Part shown: in pieces, positions 20,335 to 28,881 of the stretch
Position numbering within the stretch: position 1 is the first letter of the stretch
Layout of the letters: each line of letters begins with the position of its first letter
NCBI RefSeq assembly: GCF_004769235.1
Contig: NZ_RQFG01000005.1
Location: 62,001-126,000, forward strand
DNA length: 64,000 bases
Reading direction: 5' to 3'
From: Leptospira kanakyensis
Lineage (GTDB): Bacteria; Spirochaetota; Leptospiria; Leptospirales; Leptospiraceae
The notes under the pieces: generated by a model
Seen by the model: only the letters and a program-made list of their open reading frames with translations
What the model was told of the DNA's origin: nothing
Database searches by the model: none
Translations under genes and position numbers: made by a program

Positions 20335-20940
20335 TTAAGATAACATCTCTAGTTTTGTTTTTCTGATCTTCACCATTACCACAAAAACCACACATGCAAT
20401 TCCTGCAGATCCAGGAAATAACAACGTTGCCGTATTCCACTCAGCAAGTCCGGCCATAGCCAAAAAATTACGAAACAAAAAAATAAGATAAAATCCCAAT
20501 GGTTCGGAGTTGGGAAGGATATATCCTTTACGAAAGGTAGGAATAAAACCCAAAATATCAGCAATTGACAAAACAATCACGGCCGCCAAAGGATCGGAAA
20601 AATAAAACCAAAATGGCAAACTGGAAAGTGCCAACCCAAAGAAAAACCAATCAGGTTTTGTAATCTCGATATCACCTCTTTTTCTATAAGCGATACCCGC
20701 GACTAAAATAGTAATGATTCCCGAAACACCAATGGGCAGACTCCCCACCCCACCATTCCCTGCAATTTGTGCAAAGAACACAATAAAGGTGGTGGCTCCC
20801 CAAATGACCCATGAAAATACATGGGGACGGATTGTACCCGTCCAAATTCCTTTGATATAAGGAATGTATGCGTAAAAAGTTAAAAATATAGCGATCCCGG
20901 TAATCAGAGATCGCAATTCAAGAGGTATAAAACTTTTCAT
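20335..20940 (-). CDS. Multi-pass membrane protein (possible PQ-loop/SemiSWEET-like)
   Basis: 201 residues with about six to seven hydrophobic segments. [20 protein letters not shown] resembles the PQ-loop repeat (small helix, Y/P-x-I-K...P..S) of SemiSWEET-type transporters, and a second similar block is [19 protein letters not shown] sugar- or metabolite-carrier role is therefore possible but weakly supported. It overlaps the GT4 gene by 4 bases (ATGA), suggesting a linked role in envelope glycan handling. Confidence 0.75.
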   Translation of the reverse strand: MKSFIPLELRSLITGIAIFLTFYAYIPYIKGIWTGTIRPHVFSWVIWGATTFIVFFAQIAGNGGVGSLPIGVSGIITILVAGIAYRKRGDIEITKPDWFFFGLALSSLPFWFYFSDPLAAVIVLSIADILGFIPTFRKGYILPNSEPLGFYLIFLFRNFLAMAGLAEWNTATLLFPGSAGIACVVFVVMVKIRKTKLEMLS

Positions 20941-22226
20941 TGCATAAAATCAAAAAACAAATCAAAGATAGTTGATTTTTTAACTTTACCCTTCATTGCT
21001 TCTACAACTTTCGAATATACCTCTTCCATAGCATCGACACATTTTTCCATTTCATGCCCCGAAGCAATCTGAATGGAATTTTTTGAAAAGGTCGAATACT
21101 CATCTGGATTCCGAATGATAGAAAGTGCACCCTCTGCAATTCCTCTGGCATCAAATGATTTTGCAATGTATCCGTTTTCACCATGACGGATAAGTTCTGG
21201 CAAAGCAAACGCATCCACACCCACAGCTGGTAATCCACAAGCAATGGCTTCTAAAACGACAAGTCCTTGTGTCTCCATAGTTGATGCTGTTAAAAACACA
21301 TCATACTTTGGATATTCTTCGTGTAACACGGCATTGGGGATAAATCCTTTAAAACTAACCGAGTTCTGAATTCCTAAATGTTCTGCTTGGCGTTCTAAAG
21401 AAGGAATGGCCGGGCCCTCTCCAATCACTGTGAGAGTTGCCTTAGGGTAATGTTCATGGATGAGTTTAAATGCATTGATGACCACATCGCAATTTTTTTC
21501 ATACGAAATTCGTCCCACGTGCAAAAACTTGGGAGCGTCTCCGCCTGTATATGTTTTTGCTGTTCCTTGGAATCTTTTTAAATCCATTCCATTGGAAACA
21601 ACAGTAATTGGTCGAGTGATTCCATATTCGATGAGTTGTTCTTTGATGAGATGGCTTGGAGATATCACCACATCACATCGGTTATATATATCATTACAGA
21701 TTTTGAGTATTATTTTTTTGCGAATATTAAAGTTATCAAATTTTACAATTTTATCTAATTCATCGATGTTTAATTTTTTCTTAAACTTATTGGCTTTAAA
21801 AAAAAGTTTATCAAGTTTAAACAAACGATAAAAGGAAACATACATTTCCTGTTCTGCCATTAGAGTGTGGTACGTCCCAATTGTCGGAACCCCAAATCGT
21901 TCCGCAGCATTCACAGCGTAAAGTCCGAGAAGCCCCGGGGTATGGATATGGATGAGATCAGGTTTGAAATCTTCAATGATACGTTTGATTTTTCCTGGCG
22001 AGGGCAAAACCACTTTGATATCAGGGTAACTTGGCAAATACCCCGATCGGAAGCGAACTACTTGGATATTGTCCGTCATCCTGTCAAAGTCCCCGTCTCC
22101 GTATTTGGGAGCACAAATACAAAACTCGTGCCCACGGAGGGCCAAAAGTTCAGAAAAATTCTTAATGGAAACAGCAACTCCGTCGGTTTTTGGCAAAAAA
22201 GTATCGGAAAAATATAAGACTCGCAA
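20937..22226 (-). CDS. Glycosyltransferase family 4
   Basis: 429 residues from a TTG start at 22226, supported by AGAGGT six bases upstream and by the conserved N-terminus [23 protein letters not shown] fold markers are [39 protein letters not shown], and the E-x7-E region [19 protein letters not shown]. Members transfer sugars from nucleotide donors to glycolipids such as diacylglycerol or phosphatidylinositol; similarity to the monoglucosyl-diacylglycerol synthase branch is suggested by the N-terminus. The C-terminal tail is basic and could attach to the membrane. Confidence 0.93.
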   Translation of the reverse strand: MRVLYFSDTFLPKTDGVAVSIKNFSELLALRGHEFCICAPKYGDGDFDRMTDNIQVVRFRSGYLPSYPDIKVVLPSPGKIKRIIEDFKPDLIHIHTPGLLGLYAVNAAERFGVPTIGTYHTLMAEQEMYVSFYRLFKLDKLFFKANKFKKKLNIDELDKIVKFDNFNIRKKIILKICNDIYNRCDVVISPSHLIKEQLIEYGITRPITVVSNGMDLKRFQGTAKTYTGGDAPKFLHVGRISYEKNCDVVINAFKLIHEHYPKATLTVIGEGPAIPSLERQAEHLGIQNSVSFKGFIPNAVLHEEYPKYDVFLTASTMETQGLVVLEAIACGLPAVGVDAFALPELIRHGENGYIAKSFDARGIAEGALSIIRNPDEYSTFSKNSIQIASGHEMEKCVDAMEEVYSKVVEAMKGKVKKSTIFDLFFDFMQ

Positions 22227-22275
22227 CTGTTACCTCTTTACAAATTGGAGAAAAGCATTAGTCTCATCCAAAGTT

Positions 22276-23586
22276 ATGTATTACCGAATCTATCGTTCGT
22301 TTCTAACCTTGTCTATCATTTCCTGTGCGCTCTCCGTTTCCCTTAGCCAACTTTTCTTACTGCTATCTTTTGTTTTTTTTCTCTTCCTTCCCGAAAAACC
22401 AAAACTCGCAAGTAATCTGGTCAAAATTCTATTTTTATTTTACGTTTGGCAAATTGTAACCGTTTTGTATCATTTCTCCGCTTCCGGTTTTGAATTTGAA
22501 TCCATCAAACAGGCGTTCCGCGACGAAATGAAAGACATCTTTCTTGTCACTGCCTTTGTTTCTGTCCAAGGGATAAAACCGGAAGATAAAAAGTATTTAT
22601 ACAAAACATTCTTTATTTTTGCTTTAGTCATAGTCATCACGGGATTTATCTCTATATTTTCCATGACAAGACTATCAAGATTAATTTCTGATCTCTACAA
22701 AACTTCTGCATCATGGCCCTACCAACACCATTACGGCAAAATCACGAATATTAATATCTATCTTCCCATTGGTCTCATGAATACCCACCTTACCTTTGGA
22801 GGATTACTTGCCTTCATTTTCCCAGGATTTGTATTTCGGTTGTATGATTCTTGGTATAAAAAAGAATCATTGTCTAAAATTTCAATCAATGCCATATTAC
22901 TTTTGTTAGCATCTATTGTTTTTTTATTTAACAATGCAAGATCCTCCCTTCTCGGTGCATTGGTAAGTACACTATTCGGGATCTATATTCTTGTTTTTAT
23001 CGATAAGGATATTTCCAAAAAAATGTTAAAACGAATTGGAATATTTATCCTTCTAATTTTAGTTTTAGTTTTTGTAGGATATAAAACTACGAGTGCAGTC
23101 AAACGAGTTGTGGATCCACTCTTCGGTGGAGAAAAACATACGGACTCGGGAAGAACTTTTATCTGGGACTCAACATTTCCATTAATCGAAAAAAACCCAA
23201 TCTTTGGAATTGGTTCTGGAAATTATCAAAAAGAAATCGAAATCTCAAGGAAACAAAAAGAAAAAGAGAACAAAGAACTCAGTTTCTTCTATGAAGTCAC
23301 TCAAAGAGGACATGCACATAATGATTATTTTCATTTAACTGCAGTCTTTGGTGGCCCTCAAGGGATCCTTTATCTTTCGTTATTTGGAATCATTCTTTAC
23401 ACTTTACTCAATGGAAAGATACCTAAAAAAATCCGATTTATGACTTATGGGCTCGTTGGATTTTTCTTTTCTGGACTTTTGCAATGTTATTTTCAAGATG
23501 ATGAAGTTTTGATTGTATTTTATTTTTTACTCGGTTATCTCAATCTCTATGCTGAGTTAGAAAAAAATACAAACGAGTTAGTATAA
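22276..23586 (+). CDS. O-antigen ligase/polymerase-like membrane protein (Wzy_C)
   Basis: 436 residues from ATG 22276, where a first hydrophobic helix begins directly; upstream in-frame codons lie antisense to the GT4 gene. About ten membrane helices. The large periplasmic loop carries DSGRTFIWDSTFPLIEKNPI, GIGSGNYQKE and the conserved RGHAHNDYFHLTAVFGG, all typical of WaaL/Wzy_C proteins that join or ligate lipid-linked glycans at the periplasmic face. It is 12 bases upstream of the GH5 gene. Confidence 0.88.
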   Translation: MYYRIYRSFLTLSIISCALSVSLSQLFLLLSFVFFLFLPEKPKLASNLVKILFLFYVWQIVTVLYHFSASGFEFESIKQAFRDEMKDIFLVTAFVSVQGIKPEDKKYLYKTFFIFALVIVITGFISIFSMTRLSRLISDLYKTSASWPYQHHYGKITNINIYLPIGLMNTHLTFGGLLAFIFPGFVFRLYDSWYKKESLSKISINAILLLLASIVFLFNNARSSLLGALVSTLFGIYILVFIDKDISKKMLKRIGIFILLILVLVFVGYKTTSAVKRVVDPLFGGEKHTDSGRTFIWDSTFPLIEKNPIFGIGSGNYQKEIEISRKQKEKENKELSFFYEVTQRGHAHNDYFHLTAVFGGPQGILYLSLFGIILYTLLNGKIPKKIRFMTYGLVGFFFSGLLQCYFQDDEVLIVFYFLLGYLNLYAELEKNTNELV

Positions 23587-23598
23587 AAGGATTATTGG

Positions 23599-25575
23599 AT
23601 GGCACCAAAAAAACTCACACCACAAGGCGAATGGTTTGTAGATGTTAGCGGAAGAAAGGTAATTTTACGTGGAATCAATTTAGGTGGAGACACAAAGGTT
23701 CCATATCCGAATGGCGGAACGCAGTTTCCTAGTGATTTTTCTGATCACAAAGAAGTAAGTTTTATTGGAAGACCATTTCCACTTTCCGAAGCAGATATCC
23801 ATCTAACAAGGCTCAAACGATGGGGCTTTAACGTTCTTCGTTTATTAACCACTTGGGAAGCTGTCGAACACAAAGGTCCAAATGAATACGATGAGGCTTA
23901 TTTGGATTATTTTACAGAGATTGTTCGTCTAGCTGGTGAATATGGTTTTTATGTATTTATTGATTTTCACCAAGACGTTTGGTCGAGGATGACGGGTGGA
24001 GATGGTGCCCCAGGTTGGATTTTTGAAAAACTAGGAATTGATTACCGCAAACTTTCCGAAGCAGATGCGGCAATTGTCATGCAAAGAGCTTATGACTATT
24101 CAAATCCTGGTATCCGTCAGGAAGATAATTACCCGACCATGTGCTGGTCACAAAACTATCGTTATGCCGGGAATGGCATCCTTTGGACTTTGTTCTTTGG
24201 AGGAAAAGATTTTGCACCAAACTTCCTCATCGACGGGAAAAATGTTCAAGATTATTTACAAGGTCACTATTTGGGTTGTATGAAAGAAATTGCAAAACGA
24301 GTCAAAGACTTTGACTTTGTTTTGGGTTTTGATTCGTTGAATGAACCAGGAAAGGGATTTATTGGTAGGGCAATGAATGATCGTTGTTTAAACAATGGCG
24401 ATGCCGACCCAGCCAAACCAGGATTAGGTTGGTCACCCATTGATGCACTATTCTCTTCTCATGGACATTCTATCGATTTGCCTTACCTCACTCTTAAAGT
24501 TTGGAAAGGTGGATTTGTTCCCACAAAAACTGTTACCGTAAACAAAAACGAAGTGTCTATCTGGTTACCGGATTCACCCGGTGATCCCTTCCAATTAGAA
24601 GGTGCCTATACCATCACTAAAGACGGAACACCATTTATTGAAAAAAATGATTTTTTCCAAAAGGTAAATGGACGCACTATCGATTTTGATGCAGATTATC
24701 TAATTCCATTTATGCGTACTGTTGGTGAAACCATTCAGGAAATCCGAAAGGATTGGATGGTTTTTATTGAAAGAGAGGCCTCCGATGCATTCACTCATCC
24801 TCATCTCAACGGAGAAACTCCGAAACTTGCTGTGAATGCAGCACATTGGTATGATATCCTTACACTTCTTTTCAAAACATTTCTTTATCCGATAGCCATT
24901 GATACTCTCACCAAACGACCCGTATTCGGCAAGTCAGGTATCGAAGCTATGTATGTGCGCCAACTCACTCGAATCAAAAACACAGCAGATTCTGTACCAG
25001 GAAAAATTCCAAGTCTTATTGGTGAATTTGGAATCCCTTTTGACTTACAAGGGGGGAAAGCATACAAAGAATGGAAAAAAGGAAATCATTCGCCTAAAAT
25101 TTGGAAACGCCATGTGATGGCTCTTGATTCCATGTACAACGCAATGGATCACCTTTTTTTATCCAATACACTTTGGAATTATACTGCCTCGAATGAAAAT
25201 GATTTGATGGTGGGAGATGGATGGAACCAAGAAGATTTAAGTATTTTTTCGAAAGACCAAATCATTCCTGGTTCTGACCCCGATGTCTATGGTGGTGGTG
25301 GTCGTGCCATTGAAGGTTTTTGTCGGCCTTATGCTGCTTTTACCCAAGGAACACCGGTCAAAATGAAATACAACCTAGAGAACCGCGAGTTTTACTTCGA
25401 ATGGAATTCTGATTCCAAAATTGGGGAACCTTGCGTAATCAAAGTCCCAAGATTCGTTTATCCCAATGGTGTACAAATTGTACTTTCCAATGCAGAAAAA
25501 ATTTCAGAAACAGATGGCGAGTTGACAGTCAAAGGAAATGGGGGGAAAGCAACCCTCATTCTAAAACCACTATGA
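23599..25575 (+). CDS. Glycoside hydrolase family 5, endoglycosylceramidase/sterylglucosidase-like
   Basis: 658 residues; start ATG 23599 after AAAGGAT. No signal peptide, so cytoplasmic. Family 5 features are LRGINLGGDTKVPYPNGGTQ, RWGFNVLRLLTTWEAVEHKG, FYVFIDFHQDVWSR, the acid/base Glu249 in GFDSLNEPGKG and the nucleophile Glu476 in LIGEFGIPFD. The long insert between the two glutamates and the C-terminal beta domain resemble the GH5_12 branch (glucosylceramide or sterylglucoside hydrolases). In Leptospira the substrate is unknown; a bacterial glycolipid is likely given the surrounding glycosyltransferases. Overlaps the cyclase gene by ATGA. Confidence 0.88.
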   Translation: MAPKKLTPQGEWFVDVSGRKVILRGINLGGDTKVPYPNGGTQFPSDFSDHKEVSFIGRPFPLSEADIHLTRLKRWGFNVLRLLTTWEAVEHKGPNEYDEAYLDYFTEIVRLAGEYGFYVFIDFHQDVWSRMTGGDGAPGWIFEKLGIDYRKLSEADAAIVMQRAYDYSNPGIRQEDNYPTMCWSQNYRYAGNGILWTLFFGGKDFAPNFLIDGKNVQDYLQGHYLGCMKEIAKRVKDFDFVLGFDSLNEPGKGFIGRAMNDRCLNNGDADPAKPGLGWSPIDALFSSHGHSIDLPYLTLKVWKGGFVPTKTVTVNKNEVSIWLPDSPGDPFQLEGAYTITKDGTPFIEKNDFFQKVNGRTIDFDADYLIPFMRTVGETIQEIRKDWMVFIEREASDAFTHPHLNGETPKLAVNAAHWYDILTLLFKTFLYPIAIDTLTKRPVFGKSGIEAMYVRQLTRIKNTADSVPGKIPSLIGEFGIPFDLQGGKAYKEWKKGNHSPKIWKRHVMALDSMYNAMDHLFLSNTLWNYTASNENDLMVGDGWNQEDLSIFSKDQIIPGSDPDVYGGGGRAIEGFCRPYAAFTQGTPVKMKYNLENREFYFEWNSDSKIGEPCVIKVPRFVYPNGVQIVLSNAEKISETDGELTVKGNGGKATLILKPL

Positions 25576-27428
25576 TTGATTTAAATTCCTTACTTCAAAA
25601 ATATCCCTGGGAAGATCGTTGGAAAAATCTCGCAACCCCACTTGATTCTCTTTGGGAATTTGACCTTCCTGTGACTCGGGAAGAAATGTGGCCACATTTA
25701 ATCGATACTTCTTCCCTCAACAAAAGGGTTGGTATGCCTAGATATGATTACCAAGAACGAAACGGAAAACTAATCGGGAAAACCAAACAAGTTGGTTTCC
25801 GATTAGAATGGGAAGAAGTCCCTTGGGAATGGGAGTATCTCAAAGAAATAGGGAACGCAAGAATTTACAGTAAAGGATTTGGATATTATGTTCGAAGCCG
25901 AATCATATTAGAAACGTTAGGTGAATCTAGGTGTAAAGTTTATTTGTATTTTGGTTGGATTCCTCGAAATTTCTTTATGAGAAAACTTTTGCAATATGCA
26001 ATGCCAAAGTTGGAAATTTCTTTTCGCAAAGCTTTGAATGATATCGCAGAAGAGATTAAACATAAAAAACCAAAAGTCACTCCCGCCCCAGGAAAAGAAT
26101 TTTCCTTTGTCCCCGAAGCGCAGTGGATTCATCCAGAAAAACTGGACAAAGAAACCCAAAATCTAATCAATAAAGGTGTTTCCAAGGAAGCCGTAACTGC
26201 TGTTTTCCAATGGATCAAAACCGCAAGTGACAACGAACTCGATCGCATTCGCATTAAAGAAGTTTGTCGAAGGTTAAACTTAGATCCAGATGAAACTCTT
26301 TTTCTTTTTTTACATGGATGTCGGTTGGGAGTATTCACACTCAGTTGGGATATTGTTTGCCCACATTGCCGTGGTGTGAGAACAAGCCTCACCAAACTCA
26401 GCGACATCCCCGAAAAAGACGAATGTGAAGTTTGCGAAATTGATTTTGATACTACAGGTGTCAACTCCATCGAAGTCACCTTCCATCTGCATCCAAGCAT
26501 TCGCATCATCGAAAAACAATTATATTGTGCAGCAGAACCCGCCACCAAAAACCACATCCTCCTAACAAAAACAATCCCTGCTAAAAAATCCTACTCGGCA
26601 AGTTTGTTAATTGGGTCGGGAGTGTTTCGTCTGCGAAAAAAAGGAGAAAAAAAATATCGGCTTGTAGATATCAAACCATCATACAACCAAACAGATATTT
26701 TGTGGTTACCAGAAACCAGAGAAGAAGAAATCAAAGTTTCCCCAAAACCAAACTTAGTTTTCGAAAACGAATCCGATGATGATGTCACCATCATCTTAGA
26801 AGAACGTAACGAAGACCAAACGAGCCTTCGACCATCCGAAATTTTCGATTACCAAGAATTTAGGGATTTATTTTCCGAAGAAGCCATCGCCACCAATTTA
26901 CAGTTAGACATTGGTCTCAAAACCATTTTATTCACTGACATTGTTGGCTCCACAAAGTTCTATGAATCCGAAGGTGACCACGGTGCCTTTTTACAAGTGC
27001 GCGAACACTTTATCAAAACGAACCAAATCATTCAAAATTTTCGCGGTGTGGTTGTGAAAACCATCGGCGACGCTGTGATGGCTAGTTTTTCAACCCCCTT
27101 ACACGCATTAAAAGCCGCAAAAGAAATGCAAGAATGGTTCCATCCAGAAAACAAACATACACCCGTTAGGATACGAATCTCAATCCATACAGGAAACTGT
27201 CTCGCAGTAAACCTAAACAGCAATATTGATTATTTCGGAAACACAGTCAACTACACAGCCAAACTCCAATCTGTAACCAATTCTGGAGAAATTTCCTTTA
27301 GTGAAACCATCTTCCGCGACCGCGACATCCGTGAATACCTACGAGCTGGATCCATCAAACTTCACAAAGTTGCATTCCCTCTCCCCTGGGCTGACCGCAC
27401 TGATTTTGTTTATGTTTGGAAGGTATAA
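25572..27428 (+). CDS. Class III adenylate/guanylate cyclase with N-terminal sensor domains
   Basis: 618 residues from ATG 25572, which overlaps the GH5 stop. Residues ~1-170 look like a SRPBCC-type ligand-binding domain (LPVTREEMWPHLIDTS). A middle DUF5939-like region carries a CPHC and a CEVC pair that could bind zinc. The C-terminal cyclase has the metal-binding Asp456 (LFTDIVGST) and Asp500 (GDAVMASF) and the purine-selecting lysine in VVKTIGD. The transition-state segment reads VNYTAKL instead of the usual VNxAARL: the Asn is kept, the Arg is Lys. Product, cAMP or cGMP, is not certain. Coupling to a glycolipid hydrolase hints that the N-terminal domain senses a lipid or its product. Confidence 0.9.
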   Translation: MIDLNSLLQKYPWEDRWKNLATPLDSLWEFDLPVTREEMWPHLIDTSSLNKRVGMPRYDYQERNGKLIGKTKQVGFRLEWEEVPWEWEYLKEIGNARIYSKGFGYYVRSRIILETLGESRCKVYLYFGWIPRNFFMRKLLQYAMPKLEISFRKALNDIAEEIKHKKPKVTPAPGKEFSFVPEAQWIHPEKLDKETQNLINKGVSKEAVTAVFQWIKTASDNELDRIRIKEVCRRLNLDPDETLFLFLHGCRLGVFTLSWDIVCPHCRGVRTSLTKLSDIPEKDECEVCEIDFDTTGVNSIEVTFHLHPSIRIIEKQLYCAAEPATKNHILLTKTIPAKKSYSASLLIGSGVFRLRKKGEKKYRLVDIKPSYNQTDILWLPETREEEIKVSPKPNLVFENESDDDVTIILEERNEDQTSLRPSEIFDYQEFRDLFSEEAIATNLQLDIGLKTILFTDIVGSTKFYESEGDHGAFLQVREHFIKTNQIIQNFRGVVVKTIGDAVMASFSTPLHALKAAKEMQEWFHPENKHTPVRIRISIHTGNCLAVNLNSNIDYFGNTVNYTAKLQSVTNSGEISFSETIFRDRDIREYLRAGSIKLHKVAFPLPWADRTDFVYVWKV

Positions 27429-27522
27429 GTTCCCGATTTCCCACTCCTGCCAGCGGAACCTCCTGTTCCGACTGGCGAGCTTCGGCCATCCTTGGCCTCG
27501 CCACCGTGGGAAACGGGAAACT
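27428..27522. repeat. GC-rich branched inverted repeat (three-way-junction fold)
   Basis: Directly after the cyclase stop. The outer arms 27428-27443 and 27507-27522 pair (TTTCCCA with TGGGAAA, then CCCG with CGGG, with a single bulged A). Inside lie two hairpins: GCCAGCGGAAC at 27449-27459 pairs with GTTCCG-A-CTGGC at 27465-27476 around a CTCCT loop; GGCGAG at 27474-27479 pairs with CTCGCC at 27497-27502, enclosing GGCCA/TGGCC. The two hairpins share GGC 27474-27476, so they could be alternative. No T run follows, so it is not a standard terminator on either strand. Confidence 0.75.
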
Positions 27523-27583
27523 TGGATGAGAAGAAAATCCATTTCTATTTATAGAAAAAATGAATCTAAATCGAATTTTAAAA

Positions 27584-28225
27584 TTACTCAGCAAGAATCA
27601 AGGAAACCTTGTGCCAAACTTCTGGGTTAGGTAACACGTCTGGTTTAAATAAGTTATCAGAATTTTTATACCCTATTAATGGATGTCCCTTTAGAGAGTT
27701 TCCATATTGATATTTCTCACCATCGCTTAACGTGAACATGACAAAGGTGCCTTGTCTTTCAAAGTTAGAATTATCTAGCTCGCAGTCTATTCTCTTAATT
27801 GGAAAATTCATTAAAGGCCTGTTTAGATCAGAATCTGGTGGAGTCATAAAGAAAAATAAATCATCGCGCTTTTCAATTTTTCCTGTCTCTTTAAAGACCT
27901 TAATGTAACCATCAGGTCCGTAGTATTTTATTTTAATTATACCCTTCTTATCTATTTCATATTTGTAGGAATTTTCCCAACGTCTCCCCCAAAAAAATGT
28001 TCCTACGCCATTGTTTTTGATTTCATTAAGTAACTTTACGCAAGTGAGAAATTCTTTCTCTTTGACACATTGCTTCCCCCAATAAAAATCACCTTGGCCG
28101 ATTTTCGGGCATTCACTTTTGAATTTTTCTAACTCCGTTTTAGGCTGAGCTACGTTTTCTTTACAAGTCCATAATAAAATGCCTATGATGAGAAATCTTA
28201 TGAGTCGTTTTGGATGTATCTTCAT
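27584..28225 (-). CDS. Putative lipoprotein, unknown function
   Basis: 213 residues. The signal sequence ends in LLWTC (Cys about residue 20), a spirochaetal lipobox, so it is probably lipid-anchored. The mature part is beta-rich with paired WGK/WGR motifs: GDFYWGKQCVKEKEF and GTFFWGRRWENSYKYEI, which may be two copies of a small strand-turn-strand unit. No known domain. It is the last gene of the large minus-strand unit that begins at 46608, 11 bases after the 40-codon ORF. Its position after the giant exported protein makes a protective or accessory role possible. Confidence 0.78.
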   Translation of the reverse strand: MKIHPKRLIRFLIIGILLWTCKENVAQPKTELEKFKSECPKIGQGDFYWGKQCVKEKEFLTCVKLLNEIKNNGVGTFFWGRRWENSYKYEIDKKGIIKIKYYGPDGYIKVFKETGKIEKRDDLFFFMTPPDSDLNRPLMNFPIKRIDCELDNSNFERQGTFVMFTLSDGEKYQYGNSLKGHPLIGYKNSDNLFKPDVLPNPEVWHKVSLILAE

Positions 28226-28236
28226 TATAAAATCTC

Positions 28237-28359
28237 TTATTGATCTTGTGGCTTTACTTTATAGAATTCACTGCGTTTTAGATAACTAGAATCTGGATGG
28301 CTGATCCAACGAGTTGCCGGCCAATGAGGATCATAACTTTCAGATATCTTTGTCATCAT
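28237..28359 (-). CDS. Small ORF of 40 codons, in frame with the upstream lipoprotein
   Basis: Reads from ATG 28359 to TAA at 28237-28239 and begins MMTKISESYDPHWPATRW. It fills the gap between two lipoprotein genes: 3 bases after the first, 11 before the second. It is in the same frame as the upstream gene, whose TAA at 28363-28365 is the only stop separating them, so it could be a separate peptide, the product of readthrough, or the severed end of a longer protein. No Shine-Dalgarno sequence is visible. The C-terminus has no hydrophobic segment. Confidence 0.4.
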   Translation of the reverse strand: MMTKISESYDPHWPATRWISHPDSSYLKRSEFYKVKPQDQ

Positions 28360-28362
28360 ATT

Positions 28363-28881
28363 TTAGGGAGCGACATCTATTTCCAGAGAGTCTAAAATAC
28401 ACGTCTCTGGATCAAGTATTCCGGGTAAGCAAATAATGGAAATTTTATAGACATATTCATTGAATTTTACTGTTACGATTCGAGAAATAATATCTGGAAG
28501 ATCTGTACTAATGCATTGATTAGTGCATTCTTTAACTGACTGTGCATTTATTAGGGCTGTATGAAACGAAACACTATCCCTAAAAACCTCTTCATCTTTA
28601 CTAACTTTGAAAAGTATATTGTATAAATTCGAACCAACAGTAAGATCAGATCGGATCATTGAGAAATGTCCTCCCCCACCGCTAAACTGAACAGATTTAT
28701 CATCAGAAAATCTTTTGGAGATCCAGCTTACATCTTTTGCTATAATTTTATTAACAAAAATTCTTGAGATTGGAGTTAATTGTTCATAAATAGCAAAATC
28801 AGATGTATCTTTTTTACAGCTTAAGTAAAGCAAAATGAATAGTACAAATTTCAATTTCAATTTTTGTCTCCTTTTAACCAT
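28363..28881 (-). CDS. Putative lipoprotein, unknown function
   Basis: 172 residues. A basic N-terminus (MVKRRQKLKLK) precedes a hydrophobic stretch ending LLYLSC, a good lipobox with Cys at about residue 21. The start overlaps the end of the giant gene by 25 bases, so its translation is probably coupled to it. Mature region has three further Cys in a cluster (KECTNQCISTD) and one in PETCILD. No recognised domain. Being coupled to the giant protein with an M23-like end, it is the best candidate for a partner or immunity-type protein; this is inference from position only. Confidence 0.78.
   Translation of the reverse strand: MVKRRQKLKLKFVLFILLYLSCKKDTSDFAIYEQLTPISRIFVNKIIAKDVSWISKRFSDDKSVQFSGGGGHFSMIRSDLTVGSNLYNILFKVSKDEEVFRDSVSFHTALINAQSVKECTNQCISTDLPDIISRIVTVKFNEYVYKISIICLPGILDPETCILDSLEIDVAP

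Noticed and set aside
21460..21831. 123-codon plus-strand open frame
   Set aside because: It is antisense to the well-supported GT4 gene and has no family features.
25431..25571. N-terminal extension of the cyclase
   Set aside because: It overlaps the end of the GH5 gene in another frame by 140 bases; ATG 25572 gives a normal ATGA overlap.
26129..26557. 142-codon minus-strand open frame
   Set aside because: Antisense to the cyclase gene, low-complexity Ser-rich translation, no start signal.
27428..27522. Integron attC site or ordinary terminator
   Set aside because: No RYYYAAC/GTTRRRY core sites at the ends and no integrase nearby; no T tract for intrinsic termination. Kept only as a branched inverted repeat.
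27301..27630. 109-codon plus-strand frame across the palindrome
   Set aside because: It overlaps the end of the cyclase out of frame and its translation follows the inverted repeat; no protein family recognised.
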